NCBI RefSeq assembly: GCF_902148855.1
Contig: NC_043960.1
Location: 57,647,359 to 57,711,358 of the forward strand
DNA from: Sphaeramia orbicularis
Lineage: Eukaryota; Chordata; Actinopteri; Kurtiformes; Apogonidae
Length of the DNA: 64,000 bases
Direction: 5' to 3'
The notes under the pieces are model-generated. The model made no database searches and was not told the origin of the DNA. It saw nothing but the letters and a program-made list of their open reading frames with translations. Of the stretch, positions 13,001 through 24,400 are shown piece after piece; the stretch's first letter is position 1, and each line of letters opens with the position of its first letter. A program made the position numbers and the translations under genes.

Positions 13001-15154
13001 TAATTTACCAGAAAAAAGTCGTACTCTGCTGGCCCACAGCAGTAGTATCTGTGTTGGATAAAGTACTGGATCTGAACTAGACTCAGTAAATCTCCTCAGT
13101 CCCAGTAGATCAATGCATATATTCACTGGGGGTCAGTCTACGGGCCTACTGAAATGCCACTGTGGATCAGCTTGGTTCTGGGCCCTAGTTTTGGACCCTG
13201 TTTGTCAGTGATGATGAAACCATGTATATTTGTTGCAGGTAAAATAGCGCTGATCCCCTCCACCCTGGATGTCAGGATCCTCCCATTCTGTCCACATGTC
13301 AGTGTTCATAGACCACTTGTTCTCTGGTAGCTCTACGGATCCATGTCCTGTCCAGTTGTCCTTAATTTAATTTCATATTTCACATTTTCCCCGGTCTCGC
13401 TGGTGTTACTGCTATACTGTCATGTTGAACAGGTTGGTTTTGACACTCAGTCTGATTTAGAGGGGCGTGGCCTGGGGGTGGGGGTGGGGGGGGTGGACAT
13501 GTGCAATACCCTCTATACTTTAAAAAAAGTCTTTCACAGGTGGTTAGATTTTGAGTCTGGTAGGTCTTCAGTTGTTTCCATAAACCTGTTTTAAATGTGT
13601 CCAAACTACAGACAGTAACATTAGTCGACTCCGTTCCACACCCGTTCCACAACCAAACAGTTTATGTTGAATTAGGAATCCAATTATTCTTCTAACTTTT
13701 CCCCTCACTGAGGAAATGACTCTGAACAGGGGAAATCAAAGCTTCAATCAATCCAGGACCTCAATTTTATTTAATATAGCACACCAAATCATAACAAAAG
13801 TTATCTCATGACACTTTACATATAGAGTTGGTCAAAACCAGACTCTAAGCCCATTTACAGAAACCCAACAGAATCCTCCCGGAGGCAAACACTAGTGACT
13901 GGTGACAGTGGAAGGAAAAACTTCCTTTAAACCGCAGAAACCTGGAGCAGACCCAGACATCCTGAAGGATGGCCGCTGCCTGGACCAGTTGGGGTTAAAG
14001 AGAGAGGTAAAGGAGGAGAAAAGAAGAGAACGATAGAGATAGAGAGAGTGGGGGAAGTAGGGGGAGACACATGGATGCAGTGATGCACAGATAACTGAAC
14101 TAGAACAATCTATGGAACTATATGATCAACACTATCGTAACTATATGGATAAGTGAGGGATGACGTTGGGGAAATAATATATTTTCCTAAATTCTAGGAG
14201 TCACAAATTTTTGCCAGCATGACCATGAAATAGGCATTAAATTCTGTTTTAAATGTCTTAAACAGGTCTTAAATTGAACTTGTAGGAACCCTGTAGGTAA
14301 CCCTGCAGCTGTACTTGTGAATAACCTGTCTGAATGTCCTGATGTGTGCGTTACAGACGTATGAAGTGGACTCAGAATTAACACGGGTTCATTTCAAAAA
14401 CGTCTGTTAAAGCCCAGGATGTGAGTACCTTCCTTGTGTGTTTGGAACTGTTTCTGTTCATTTTTTGTGCAGTGGAAGCGTTTTTTATCCGGATGGTTCC
14501 TGTGTGACGATGAATGTGTCATTTGACAGATTTAGAGTTGAGGTCCGTTAACCTCTGAATGTAAATCCAAAATAAACATGTTTTAAAAGAGCGCTGACTT
14601 GTCGTTTCCTGACCAGTCCATTCTTTTTTGTTCAGACATTGTGTTGTGGTGACTCTGCTGAATAGTCGCTGGCGGTGGATGATCTGGACTGGAGCTGGTT
14701 TTAGACAGCGTTACATTCAGCCTCCTCACCTTCTGCTGTTCTGTCCTTAAGCTCCACCCCTTTTATACTCCTCTCCTCACCTGGCGGTCCTCAGCTCTAT
14801 GCTGATTGGCTGCCTGTGGCCTCGGATCTGGTTGCAGACTAACTTGTGAAACCGGTTCCTGTTTGTTTGGTTTGGTGGTTGGAGGAGGAGCCGCTGTTGT
14901 CTGTCTAAGGAAGGCGGAAAAGGTTCAAGCTCTCAAAGCATTTCTCTTCTAAGAAAACTTAACTCTGTGATTTTTCTCCTTTTTTCCCAGAATGCCATGC
15001 GGGCTATCATCGCGGCTGCTTCTCAGCGGGCAGAGACTGTCCTCGGTGTCGGCGTCTGGCTGAGCGGAGGGAGAGGATGGCCCGTAAAAATATGGAGGAG
15101 CAGGAGGATGAAGGGGGAGGAGCGGGACTTACTGCTGGGAGGATGGAAGCATGA
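4090..15154 (+). CDS. rubcn: Rubicon (RUN domain and cysteine-rich Beclin-1-interacting protein), 3' exons
   Basis: Rubicon binds the class III PI3-kinase (UVRAG/VPS34) complex and Rab7 on endosomes and restrains autophagosome maturation. Nine exons are readable: 4090-4150, 5226-5358, 5472-about 5614, 6764-6828, 6992-7234, 9037-9100, 9201-9354, 9464-9557 and 14991-15154 (stop TGA 15152-15154). All have AG acceptors and GT donors. They encode conserved Rubicon blocks: [97 protein letters not shown], and the final zinc-binding [11 protein letters not shown]...CPRCRRL. These form the C-terminal cysteine-rich Rubicon-homology (Rab7-binding) domain. The RUN domain lies upstream of the window. Exons 5472-5614, 6992-7234 and 9037-9100 contain roughly ten single-base gains or losses, mostly in homopolymers (for example AAA read as AA near 5540), while residues and splice sites are otherwise conserved. 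Assembly error is more likely than decay. The protein ends soon after the zinc cluster, shorter than the human tail. RUBCNL is less likely because the Rubicon-specific blocks match closely. Confidence 0.9.
5858..5900 (+). repeat. short interstitial TTAGGG tract
   Basis: Six or so imperfect GGGTTA units in a rubcn intron. The vertebrate telomere hexamer is TTAGGG, but short tracts like this are common inside fish genomes. Confidence 0.7.
6299..6704. mobile_element. MITE with ACCCCGCCCCCT terminal repeats
   Basis: Starts ACCCCGCCCCCTGAAGG and ends with the inverted GAGGGGGCGGGGTTT. Inside, 6540-6655 is four to five copies of a 26-bp unit containing GACATGATGACATCAGC. It lies 60 bp before a rubcn exon and carries no coding sequence. 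Confidence 0.55.
7345..7412 (+). repeat. TTAGGG-like tract in rubcn intron
   Basis: Degenerate GGGTTAGGGTTAG units with interspersed variants (GGGTTAGTGGTGGG). Confidence 0.6.
7643..8250 (+). mobile_element. dispersed inverted-repeat element (GAACCCAT...GGGTCTTTAAGGGTT family)
   Basis: The left part (AACCCATACAGACCCAGCGC, then GATTTATCACCATTTATT) and the right part (AAAGGTGGACGTTTGGGTCT repeated three times at 8158-8245) match, in reverse, the element at 30943-31136. The ends form a rough inverted repeat AACCCATA.AGACCC / GGGTCTTTAAGGGTT. The middle (about 7830-8130) looks inserted. Confidence 0.5.
9685..9872 (+). repeat. purine-rich GGAGGA tract
   Basis: Low-complexity GAGGAGG/GGAGAA sequence in the 5.4-kb last intron of rubcn. 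The apparent proline/serine ORF on the other strand is a product of base composition. Confidence 0.85.
10267..10922. mobile_element. MITE-like repeat with GTCAAACT ends
   Basis: Begins CTGTCAAACTCCCGTTAGTT and ends CCACATGTTTGGACACCTCT. The interior shares GGGCCGGACCAG, AATATTACACCTTAGTTT and CAGTGGATCTACAAATACAC with the copies at 31541 and 50325. Noncoding, old and diverged. Confidence 0.6.
11492..11665 (+). repeat. 21-bp minisatellite, about eight copies
   Basis: Unit GACCTTCTACCCTTCTWTCC plus one base, in the last rubcn intron. It is open in all frames because 21 is a multiple of three, which makes the overlapping ORFs uninformative. Confidence 0.85.
12168..14296 (+). mobile_element. DNA transposon remnant with a THAP-like start
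   Basis: Left end CAGGGTTCCTGCAGGGTCTT, right end an inverted ACAGGTCTTAAATTG...GTAGGAACCCTGTAGG. From about 12342 the plus strand reads [16 protein letters not shown] and [13 protein letters not shown], then a W, resembling the N-terminus of THAP zinc fingers found in P- and Kolobok-type transposases, followed by a GT. The transposase core is not visible. Another repeat is nested at 13766-14150. Family assignment is tentative. Confidence 0.45.
13766..14150. repeat. dispersed teleost repeat (AAATCATAACAAAAGTTATC type)
   Basis: Contains AAATCATAACAAAAGTTATC, GGAAGGAAAAACTTCCTTTA and CGCTGCCTGGACCAGTTGGG, blocks of a repeat I recognise as common in fish introns. It is nested in the element at 12168-14296. 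A fragment of the same family lies at 34822-34900. Confidence 0.5.
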
Positions 15155-16410
15155 ACAGAGACAAAAACAGGAGCACAAACGCCGCCATGTTCGTAGGAAA
15201 CAGACACGGCCGGTCCAGACCCCAGACCGGGGGTCAGTCTTGTGAGCATAGGTCTGGATCAGGGCCAGGACATGGAGACACGGCCCTTTGACACATGCAC
15301 TTTAGTCAGCAACAGTTCAGCTGCATCTGTTCCAGACATGTTACCTAAAATAGGATCATTTTGAATGCGATTCTTATGTTTGGACGGACCGGTTGAATGA
15401 TCGTCATGTCTGAAGTCTGTCCACAGAATTTAGTCCAAAGCATTAGTCAGGTCCATGTCCCCACTCATGAAGACACTGTTACTCTGTATGTGGCTTTAGT
15501 GACCCCTTAGTGTCATGTGTTCAAAGACATGAGCGGATGACGATCTTAATGATCATGTGTTTGGATCATTCTAAATTTACTAAGTCAATCAGATTGATCG
15601 AGTTAAATCAGAATGGAAGTGCACTTACTTAAATTAAACCAGGACAGTCTGTCAAAGGGACCGTGGATGATCTGTGGTCCTTCTGTCCTTTTGTATGTCT
15701 GTGTGTGTGTGTCTGATTTAAAGTCATATTCATTTGGATTTTAAGGCGACAGTGCCACCACATCAGTGTGATGCAGTTACAAAAGACAGAAATGCATAGA
15801 AAATGGTGGTTACCATGACAACGTCCATCAGTTTGGTTGATGGTTGGATGTAACCGCTATAGCGTAACGTCCAAAAACATATGTAACTGCAGTTCATCAT
15901 GTAGGCACCGTATGAGACAACAAGAGGATCTGTGTGGAGTTACAGTTTTCCCCTTTTTTCAATGACACTAAACCCTGACCTCTGACCCCTAACCTGAGTA
16001 TGTGTAGCTGAACTGAAGTAAACCTGTTTTTTCTAAGACCGTCTGAATGTCGAAGCCACTGCCTTACAGGACCTGTGTGTTCAGGGTGTGACCAGGGTTA
16101 AACATGGTCTGGACCTCTGCTACCTGAACCTGGTCTGGGTTCAGGGTCTGGGTCTTGTTTGATGGGATGCTACTGGTTTAGCTCGTTTAGGTTTTACTGG
16201 ATCTATTTTTATAAATGTGAATGTTGGAGCACACAGTTGGGCTGATGCTGGATTTTACTAAAACCTTCATGTGGACTTGATTGTTTTAATTTGAAAATAT
16301 TGAAGTTTAAGTGTGTGTGAGTTCAGCTGATTTAACGACGCTTCATCTACTGGAGTTCAACAGAACCGTCAGAGTTCAGCCCAAAAATACCAGGATTCAT
16401 AAGAACAGGA

Positions 16411-16443
<33 letters not shown>

Positions 16444-17180
16444 TCTTGTCCTGCTGTACATAGCCAGGCGGTAAAAGGCCAGATAACTGCACTAACTGTG
16501 TGTGTGTTTTGGAGGAACATGAACCTTCAGTGATGTTTCTTTCATGAATCTGTTTCCATCCATTCAAGGGTCATTTTGTCGTCAATAGAATCTTGTGTTT
16601 TGGAACATTGCACACAAACTGTGGCCACTATGCAAACCCATGAACCCCATGAACCCCCATGAGTCCATGTGTTGGACTCCAGAGTCTGTTCATTCCATCA
16701 CTGAACTAAAACACAATGAGCCTCATGGAAGAACGTTTGTGTTTTCATATCTGAACTTTTTCTGCTTTGGACTTGGATGATGAACATCAAACCCATGAAT
16801 AAACCGTGTTCATGTAAAGACCTGCTGAGTGCAGACTTTGGAAGGTCCCTGATCAGCCCATGGTTCCTGCTGAAGGTCCCCGATAAGCCCATGTTCCCTA
16901 GCTGAACGTCCCCGATAAGGCCATGGTTCCTGCCTGAAGGTCCAGGACCATAGATGGCTCCTGCTGTAGAACATGTTCATGGGTGGTTCTTCCATGAGGC
17001 CAGTGTTCAGTCCACTCATGGACAGTCCAGTCCCACCTGTGGTTCAGGTGGACACTGTCCTACAGACGTCCACATGCACTCCAGATATTAGTATGTATGA
17101 AACTGTCGACTACTGTCACTGATCATTATTGGGTTAATTTGTTTAGATTTTGTTGACAATAAACGACTGTTAAGGAGTCT
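15155..17180 (+). other. rubcn: probable rubcn 3' untranslated region
   Basis: About 2 kb of unique-looking sequence follows the rubcn stop, with no convincing ORF. The first strong AATAAA is at 17158-17163, followed by a T/GT-rich stretch, as expected of a cleavage site. It contains a short GT run near 16411-16442 and an imperfect repeat around 16840-16950 built on 'CTGAAGGTCCCCGATAAG'. The 3' end is inferred; no transcript evidence is available here. Confidence 0.5.
17158..17163 (+). terminator. candidate polyadenylation signal of rubcn
   Basis: AATAAA followed about 20 bp later by a TTTGTCTTTGTCTG-type GT/T-rich element. It is the first well-formed signal after the rubcn stop codon. Confidence 0.45.
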
Positions 17181-17572
17181 TTGTCTTTGTCTGTTTTCTG
17201 ATTGGGTCAACCTCTAATGTTTATGTTCTGTTAAAACACTTTATATCCGAACAGTCATAAGGCTTCGTTCACACACAGGGCTTAAACAACTGGGACTTTG
17301 GGTGAAATCTGATGGTTTTTGTTCCCATCGTTTTCCTCATTAAATGTGACTTGTATCAGTTTTGAGGCTGAACTGAATGGAAAACAGTCTGGATGTAACT
17401 GTGACCACACAGGCACGCGCTGTGTTGTACGGAAGTAAATGTTTTACCCGCTTTTTCCTTATGGGACTCCTATTCTTGGGGGCATTTCGCCCGGGGGCGG
17501 GGCTATGTCCTATGTCACTGATGTGTTTGATGTGGCCTCTTGTGGTCTGCGGTGTCATAATCGGTGTTATAC

Positions 17573-17769
17573 CAGGGGTGGCAATCTGGTCCTCAAGGGC
17601 CAGTATCCTGCATGTTTAGGTGTTTCCTCTTCCAACACCCTGGTTCACTGATGAGCCTATCATCCAGCTCTGCAGAAGCCTGATAATGACCTTCAGGTGT
17701 GGCTGGAAGAGGGAAACATCTAAAACATGCAGGATACCAGCCCTTGAGGACCAGGATTGCCCACCCCTG
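17573..17769. mobile_element. hAT-like MITE (CAGGGGTGGCAA ends)
   Basis: Nearly palindromic 197-bp element: CCAGGGGTGGCAATCTGGTC at the left, GACCAGGATTGCCCACCCCT at the right. CATCCTGCATGTTT-type sequence is mirrored inside. Same family as 56603-56803 and the outer element at 24281-25324. Confidence 0.7.
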
Positions 17770-18538
17770 AGTTATACCCTAACCCTAAACCACGCCCCCA
17801 GGTGAAGCACGTTACGGCGAAATGTCCCAAAATAGGAGTGGCTGTGTTACCAGTGTCAAGGCACGGTGTGAGTCACGCATGCGTAGAAGCATTTGTCTGT
17901 CGGCCATCTTAATTATGAGTCGCTACAGTAACCTCACTAGGACAAATCACAGTTGTGTGAGTCCAGTGAAGTTAGAGTACACAGACTTCTGTGCAGAGTC
18001 CATTTGTGGACCTACTTTGGGTTCCTTCACAGCTCAGAGCCGATCCAACTGTGGACAGTAGGATCTGTCCTACTGAGGTTCACACCTGCCGCTCCTCCAA
18101 CTGGGACGCAGAACTGTGACGTTTGTCACATTTCAGTGATGTAAAGGTCGGATAAATGTGACCCGGACGTTCAGACTGAAGTGGAAAATATCAGATCTGT
18201 ATCGGATCTGTTCAGGAGTTCTCTGAAAATATCTTTAGTCAGATGAGCTCCGGTGGTCAGTTCATCCTGTTTGGTCTTTTGTGTCCAAAACTGAGTGTTC
18301 GGTCTCAGAGTCCAGACTGTCCAGCTCTGTGTCAGCTGACCCTTTGAGCCACTGTTCAAACAGGATGATGAACATTATTTTAATATTTATTAAACCTTTA
18401 TTGATAATTAACAAAAGTAAAAAGAAGCAACATTGAACAGAATTAATCATCACATATAAATGCAAGTGTTGATACAAATAATAAACAGATAAATGGAACA
18501 ATACACATACTATATATATATATATATACATACACAGG

Positions 18539-19086
18539 GTGGGGAAGCAAAATTTACAATATTTTGAGGCAGGGGTTGAAAGACAGTGTATGACCAATTA
18601 GTTTATTGAAAGTCATGAGAATTTATTTGCCACAAGAAAATGTCCATAATAGAAATGTTTTTATTCTATGTGTCCTCCTTCTTTCTCAATAACTGCCTTC
18701 ACACGCTTCCTGAAACTTGTGCAAGTGTTCCTCAAATATTCAGGTGACAACTTCTCCCATCTTCTTTAATAGTATCTTCCAGACTTTTCTAGGTAATAGT
18801 TTTGCTCATAGTCATTCTCTTCTTTCCATTATAAACAGTCTTTATGGACACTCCAACTATTTTTGAAATCTCCTTTAGTGTGACGAGTGCATTCAGCAAA
18901 TCACACACTCTTTGACGTTTGCTTTCCTGATTACTCATATGGGCAAAAGTTTCTGAAAAGGTATGGATAATAGTGTTAGGTATGATTATGACATCAATAT
19001 ATGTTTGGTTTCAAAACAATTGATGTGGTGCCTGCTGAGAAAAAACAACTAAATGTTCATTGTAAATTTTGCTTCCCCACCCTGTA
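18539..19086 (-). mobile_element. internally deleted Tc1/mariner-type transposon
   Basis: Terminal repeats GGGTGGGGAAGCAAAATTTA / TAAATTTTGCTTCCCCACCC. The minus strand keeps the helix-turn-helix start (KRQRVCDLLNALVTLKEIS, KIVGVSIKTVYNGKKRM) and then jumps to the C-terminus (FRKRVKAVIEKEGGHIE, stop). The catalytic domain is deleted, so it cannot move by itself. It is bracketed by TA-rich microsatellites. Confidence 0.75.
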
Positions 19087-19126
19087 TACATACGCACACA
19101 CACACACACACACGCACATATACATA

Positions 19127-19127
<1 letters not shown>

Positions 19128-19164
<37 letters not shown>
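19128..19164. repeat. (TA)n microsatellite left of the Tc1 element
   Basis: Perfect TA run directly abutting the Tc1 terminal repeat; TA is the Tc1/mariner target dinucleotide. Confidence 0.9.
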
Positions 19165-19167
<3 letters not shown>

Positions 19168-20790
19168 TACAGGCCAAAAGTTTGGACACACCTTCTCATT
19201 CTTTGCATTTTCTTTATTTTCATGACTATTTTCCATTGTAGATTCTCACTGAAGGCATCAAAACTATGAATGAACACATGTGGAATTATGTACTTAACAA
19301 AAAGTGTGAAATAACTGAAAACATCTCTTATATTCTAGTTTCTCAAAGTAGCCACCCTTAGCTCTGATGACTGCTTTGCACACTCTTGGCATTCTCTTGA
19401 TGAGCTTCCAGAGGTAGTCCCTGAAATGGTTTCCTAACAGTCTTGAAGAAGTTCCCACAGATGCTTAGCACTTGTTGGCCCTTTTGCCTTCACTCTGCGG
19501 TCCAGCTCACCCCAAACCATCTCGATTGGGTTCAGGTCCGGTGACTGTGGAGGCCAGGTCATCTGGCGCAGCACTCCATCGCTCTCCTTCTTGGTCAAAT
19601 ATCCCTCACACAGCCTGGAGGTGTGTTTGGGGTCAATGTCCTGTTGAAACATAATGACTGTCCAACTAAACGCAAACTGGATGGAATGGCATGTCACTTC
19701 AGGATGCTGTGGTAGCCATGCTGATTCAGTTGCCTTCAATCTTGAATAAATCCCCAACAGTGTCACCAGCAAAGCACCCCCACACCATCACACCTCCTCC
19801 TCCATGCTTCACGTGGGAACCAGCATGTAGCATCCATCCGTTCACCTTTTCTGCTCGCACAAAGACACGGCGGTTGGATCCAAAGATCTCAAATTTGGAC
19901 TCATCAGACCAAAGCACAGATTTCCACTGGTCTAAGGTCCATTCCTTGGGTTTCTTGGCCCAAATAAATCTCTTGTGTTTGTTGCCGCCTCTCCTGAGCA
20001 GTGGTTTCCTAGCAGCTGTTTGACCATGAAGGCCTGATTCAGCAGTCTCCTCTTAACAGTTGTTGTAGAGATGTGTCGTGCTGCTAGAGCTCTGTGTGGT
20101 ATCTCTGGTCTCTAATCTGAGCTGCTGTTAATTTGCGATTTCTGAGGCTGGTGACTCAGATGAACTTATCTTCAGCATCAGAGGTGACTCTTGGTCTTCC
20201 TTTCCTGGGGCGGTCCTCATGTGAGCCAGTTTCGTTGGAGCGCTTGATGGTTTTTGCGACTGCACTTGGGGACACATTCAAAGTTTTTGAAATTTTCTAG
20301 ACTGACTGACCTTCATTTCTTAAAGTAATGATGGCCACTCGTTTGTCTTTACTTAGCTGATTGTTTCTCACCATAATATGTATTTAACAGTTGTCCAATA
20401 GGGCTGTCAGCTGTGCATCAACCTGACTTCTGCACAACACAACTGATGGTCCCAACCCCATCAATAAGGCAAGAAATTCCACTAAGTAACCCTGACAAGG
20501 CACAGCTATGAGTGGAAACCATTTCCAGGTGACTACCTCTGGAAGCTCATCAAGAGAATGCCAAGGGTGTGCAAGGCAGTCATCAGAGCTAAGGGTGGCT
20601 ACTTTGAAGAAACTAGAATATACGAGATGTTTTCAGTTATTTCACACTTTTTTGTTAAGTACATAATTCCACATGTGTTCATTCATAGTTTTGATGCCTT
20701 CAGTGAGATCTACAATGAAAATAGTCATGAAAATAAGAAAATGTGAAGAATGAGAAGGTGTGTCCAAACTTTTGGCCTGTACTGTATATA
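19164..20790 (-). mobile_element. Tc1-like transposon with both terminal repeats, transposase broken
   Basis: Ends are TACAGTACAGGCCAAAAGTT / AACTTTTGGCCTGTACTGTA and the total length is about 1.63 kb. The minus strand encodes a Tc1 transposase from ATG 20374: MVRNNQLSKDKRVAIITLRN, then helix-turn-helix and GRPR-like box (RPRKGRPRVTSDAED). The DDE catalytic parts follow: LWSDESKFEIFG, QQDIDPKHTSR and PQSPDLNPIEMVWGELD. In-frame stops occur near the start (after NEGQSV and DKFI), and the frame changes between the first and second catalytic Asp at about 19.75 kb. Inactive but recent enough to keep clear ends. Inserted into a (TA)n tract. Confidence 0.88.
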
Positions 20791-20793
20791 TAT

Positions 20794-20847
<54 letters not shown>

Positions 20848-20869
20848 ACACATATATTCACACACACAT

Positions 20870-20952
<83 letters not shown>
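20783..20952. repeat. (TA)n microsatellite right of the Tc1 element
   Basis: About 170 bp of TA repeats with a short CA-containing interruption (CACACACATACACAC) near 20860. Confidence 0.9.
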
Positions 20953-20957
<5 letters not shown>

Positions 20958-21405
20958 CAATAAACCAAAGGTATTAAGTATGAACTCAATTAAATGATCC
21001 AATGGTTCTAGGACACGTTCATGTGGAGGATTTTTACTAATGTTTAATAAAACATGTTGAATTATTTCAGTCAGATGTGGATGTTCTGGAGGATCTGGAG
21101 AACTCATGAATCTGATATACCGGTATATAGGATTAGATGAATGAAGAACATTTATTAGAACATTCCCATGGAGTTCTCACATATGTTTATTCGTTTGGTT
21201 AAAATAACGTTCTCCAGTTCCATCCATGAACATGCTGATTTTACACCAATGATCTAAACACATGACATCATCATCCAAACACTACTGAGAACTTTAACAT
21301 CTGAGCTGGAACATCACACACATAGAACAGCTGATGGTCCTGTGAGAACCAACTACATGTACATGAACCTTTATTAACTGTAGTTTATAGACGATGGAAC
21401 CAACG

Positions 21406-24400
21406 TCAGCCCTGACTGATCCAGATGCACCACATGGAGATGATGATGAGAGCGTAACAGGAGATGAGCAGAAGGTAGACGCGGAACAGCAGGAAGTCTA
21501 GAACATAGCCCACATGACACCACTGGTTCTGCAGGTCGCCCTCCCTCTGCACAGACGCCAGGTGGAGCCGAAGGTCCTGGACGTACTGACAGATCTGCTG
21601 AAGTTCCACTGGAGCAGCTGAGGGCGTTACTATGGAAACAGCAGAAGGCACAGGAAGGAACAGGAAAGAACAGCAGAAGGAACATGAAGGAACAGCAGAA
21701 GGAACATGAAGGACCAGCAGAAGGAACAGGAAGGAACAGCACAAGGAAGAGCAGAAGGAACATGTTGAATATGTTTGAAGTTGGTATTTTACAGACACAT
21801 TTCCAGAGGCTCCAGGTTCATATCTGGTGTTTACTGTACAGTTCACTCCAATTACTGGTATTTACAGTAGAGTTACCCCATTACTGGTATTTACAGTAGA
21901 GTTACCTCCGTTACTGGTATTTACAGTAGAGTTACCTCCATTACTTGTATTTACAGTAGTTACCTCCATTACTGGTATTTACAGTAGAGTTACCTCCATT
22001 ACTTGTATTTACAGTAGTTACCTCATTACTGGTATTTACAGTAGATTTACCTTCCGTTACTGGTATTTACAGTAGAGTTACCTCCGTTACTGGTATTTAC
22101 AGTAGAGTTACCTCCATTAACTGGTATTTACAGTAGAGTTACCTCCATTACTTGTATTTACAGTAGTTACCTCGTTACTGGTATTTAAGTAGAGTTACCT
22201 CCGTTACCTGGTATTTACAGTAGAGTTACCTCCATTACTTGTATTTACAGTAGTTACCTCATTACTGGTATTAACAGTAGAGTTACCTCCATTACTTGTA
22301 TTTACAGTAGTTACCTCCATTACTGGATTTACAGTAGAGTTACCTCCGTTACTGGTATTTACAGTAGTTACCCTCCATTACTGGTATTTACAGTAGTTAC
22401 CTCCATTACTTGTATTTACAGTAGTTACCTCCATTACCTGGTATTACAGTAGAGTTACCTCGTTACTGGTATTTACAGTAGAGTTACCTCCATTCTGGTA
22501 TTTACAGTAGAGTTACCTCCATTACTGGTATTTACAGTAGTTACCTCCATTACTTGTATTTACAGTAGTTACCTCCATTACTGGTATTTACAGTAGAGAT
22601 TACCTCCGTTACTGGTATTTACAGTAGAGTTACCTCCGTTACTGGTATTTACAGTAGAGTTACCTCCATTACTGGTATTTCCGTAGAGTACCTCCGTTAC
22701 TGGTATTTACAGTAGAGTTACCTCCATTACTTGTATTACGTAGTTACCTCCATTACTGGTATTTACAGTCGAGTTACCTCATTACTTGTATTACAGTGTT
22801 ACCTCCATTACTGGGTATTTACAGTAGAGTTACCCTCCGTTACTGGTATTTCCAGTAGTACCTCCATTACTGGTATTTACAGTAGTTACCTCCATTACTT
22901 GTATTTACAGTAGTTACCCTCCATTACTGGTATTACAGTAGAGTTACCTCCATTACTGGTATTTACAGTAGTACCTCCGTTACTTGTATTTACGAGTAGA
23001 GTTACCTCCGTTACTGGTATTTACCCCAGTAAGTTACCTCCGTAATGGTCGGGGGCTGTGGAGCAGTCGGGTTGGCTGGTGTGATGGTGCATTGGTCAGT
23101 GGTGCCTTGCTCATTGGCAGGTCGATCCTTTGGGTGGACAGAACAGGGTGAGTCTTCTTCGGGCCAGCGGTAACAGATGAGGCGTGCGATATGTTTCAGG
23201 ACCACCACTCGGACCCACTGTGGGACCTCCTGGTACTTCAGGGAGTTGTGGTGTAGAACATTGGTGATGATGACCGTCTCCAACAAACTGATGACCATGA
23301 GGGCCAGACACACTGAGAAGTAGATACCTACAAGGACATGGCCGATGTTAGTCAGTGTTCATTATAGGTATTGTACAGAGTTCATTGTGCGTTTCCCTTT
23401 GACCTATGATTGGCGTTCCGTTGGCGGTGCTGGGCAGGAGGTCGTTCATGATGAGCAGGAAGACGGTGTAGCCCAAGATCAGGGTCATTTTAAAAGGAGG
23501 CGCGGTCTACACTGTGGGGCGGCAGGTAGAAAGATAAGATGTCGATGAGCATCAGGAAGGAGCTGGGGATGAGCAGGTTGACCACGTAGAGCACTGGACG
23601 ACGCTTTATGACCACCTGAGGGACGACGGAAGGACACACAGACTGAATATGTATGTGGAGACGTGGGAGAAGGAAGAGGTCCTCAAGTCACATGACTGAT
23701 GTTTGATGACCTGTCTTTTTATACACTCAGTCGTAGGTGTCTATTGCCACGTTTCCACTACGTGGAACCAGCTCGACTTGGCTTGGCTCGACTCAGTATT
23801 CCTGGAGACTATTTCCATTACAAGATACTACTGACTTTACAGTACCTGGACGTCATAGCGATGTGGCGCGTTACTTCCATGTCGTCTGTTCAGAGAGTTG
23901 CTGATAAACTCACTCGTTGCATGTTGTCTCATCTCAATTTTTAAGTCGGCCACCAAAGACTGAACCTCCTCGACCGACCACGGTGTGGTTTTGGGCTGTT
24001 ATCATGTGGATTAATGTACCGCTATATTTACTGCCCACTTCTGCATCTGTTTTTTGTAAAATGGTGAGTCACAGAGAAAACTCTCTGACCAATCAGTGGT
24101 CTGCAGTGTTTACACGTCACGTTTTAGTATCTGGTCCCCAGTCCTGGAACCTCAGCGGAGGTGATACCAAAAAAGTAGTGCCGGGCACCAGATTCCAGGT
24201 CCTTTTCGTAATGGAAACACAAAAAGGCCGAGCTGAATCGAGTCGAGCCGATACCACGCAGTGGAAACAGGGCATATGTAGTGCAGGGGTGTCCAACCCT
24301 GGTCCTCCTGATCTACTGTCATGTATGTTTTAGACGTTTCCTCTTCCAGTCCACCTGATGGTCGTTCTCAGTCTTCTGCATTAAGGTCATAATAGTTTTG

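Noticed and set aside
20700-21107. Tyr/Ile-rich ORFs
   Set aside because: TA microsatellite translation.
23917-24333. 138-codon ORF
   Set aside because: Lies mostly in an inverted-repeat MITE, crosses its right end, and shows no protein-family similarity.
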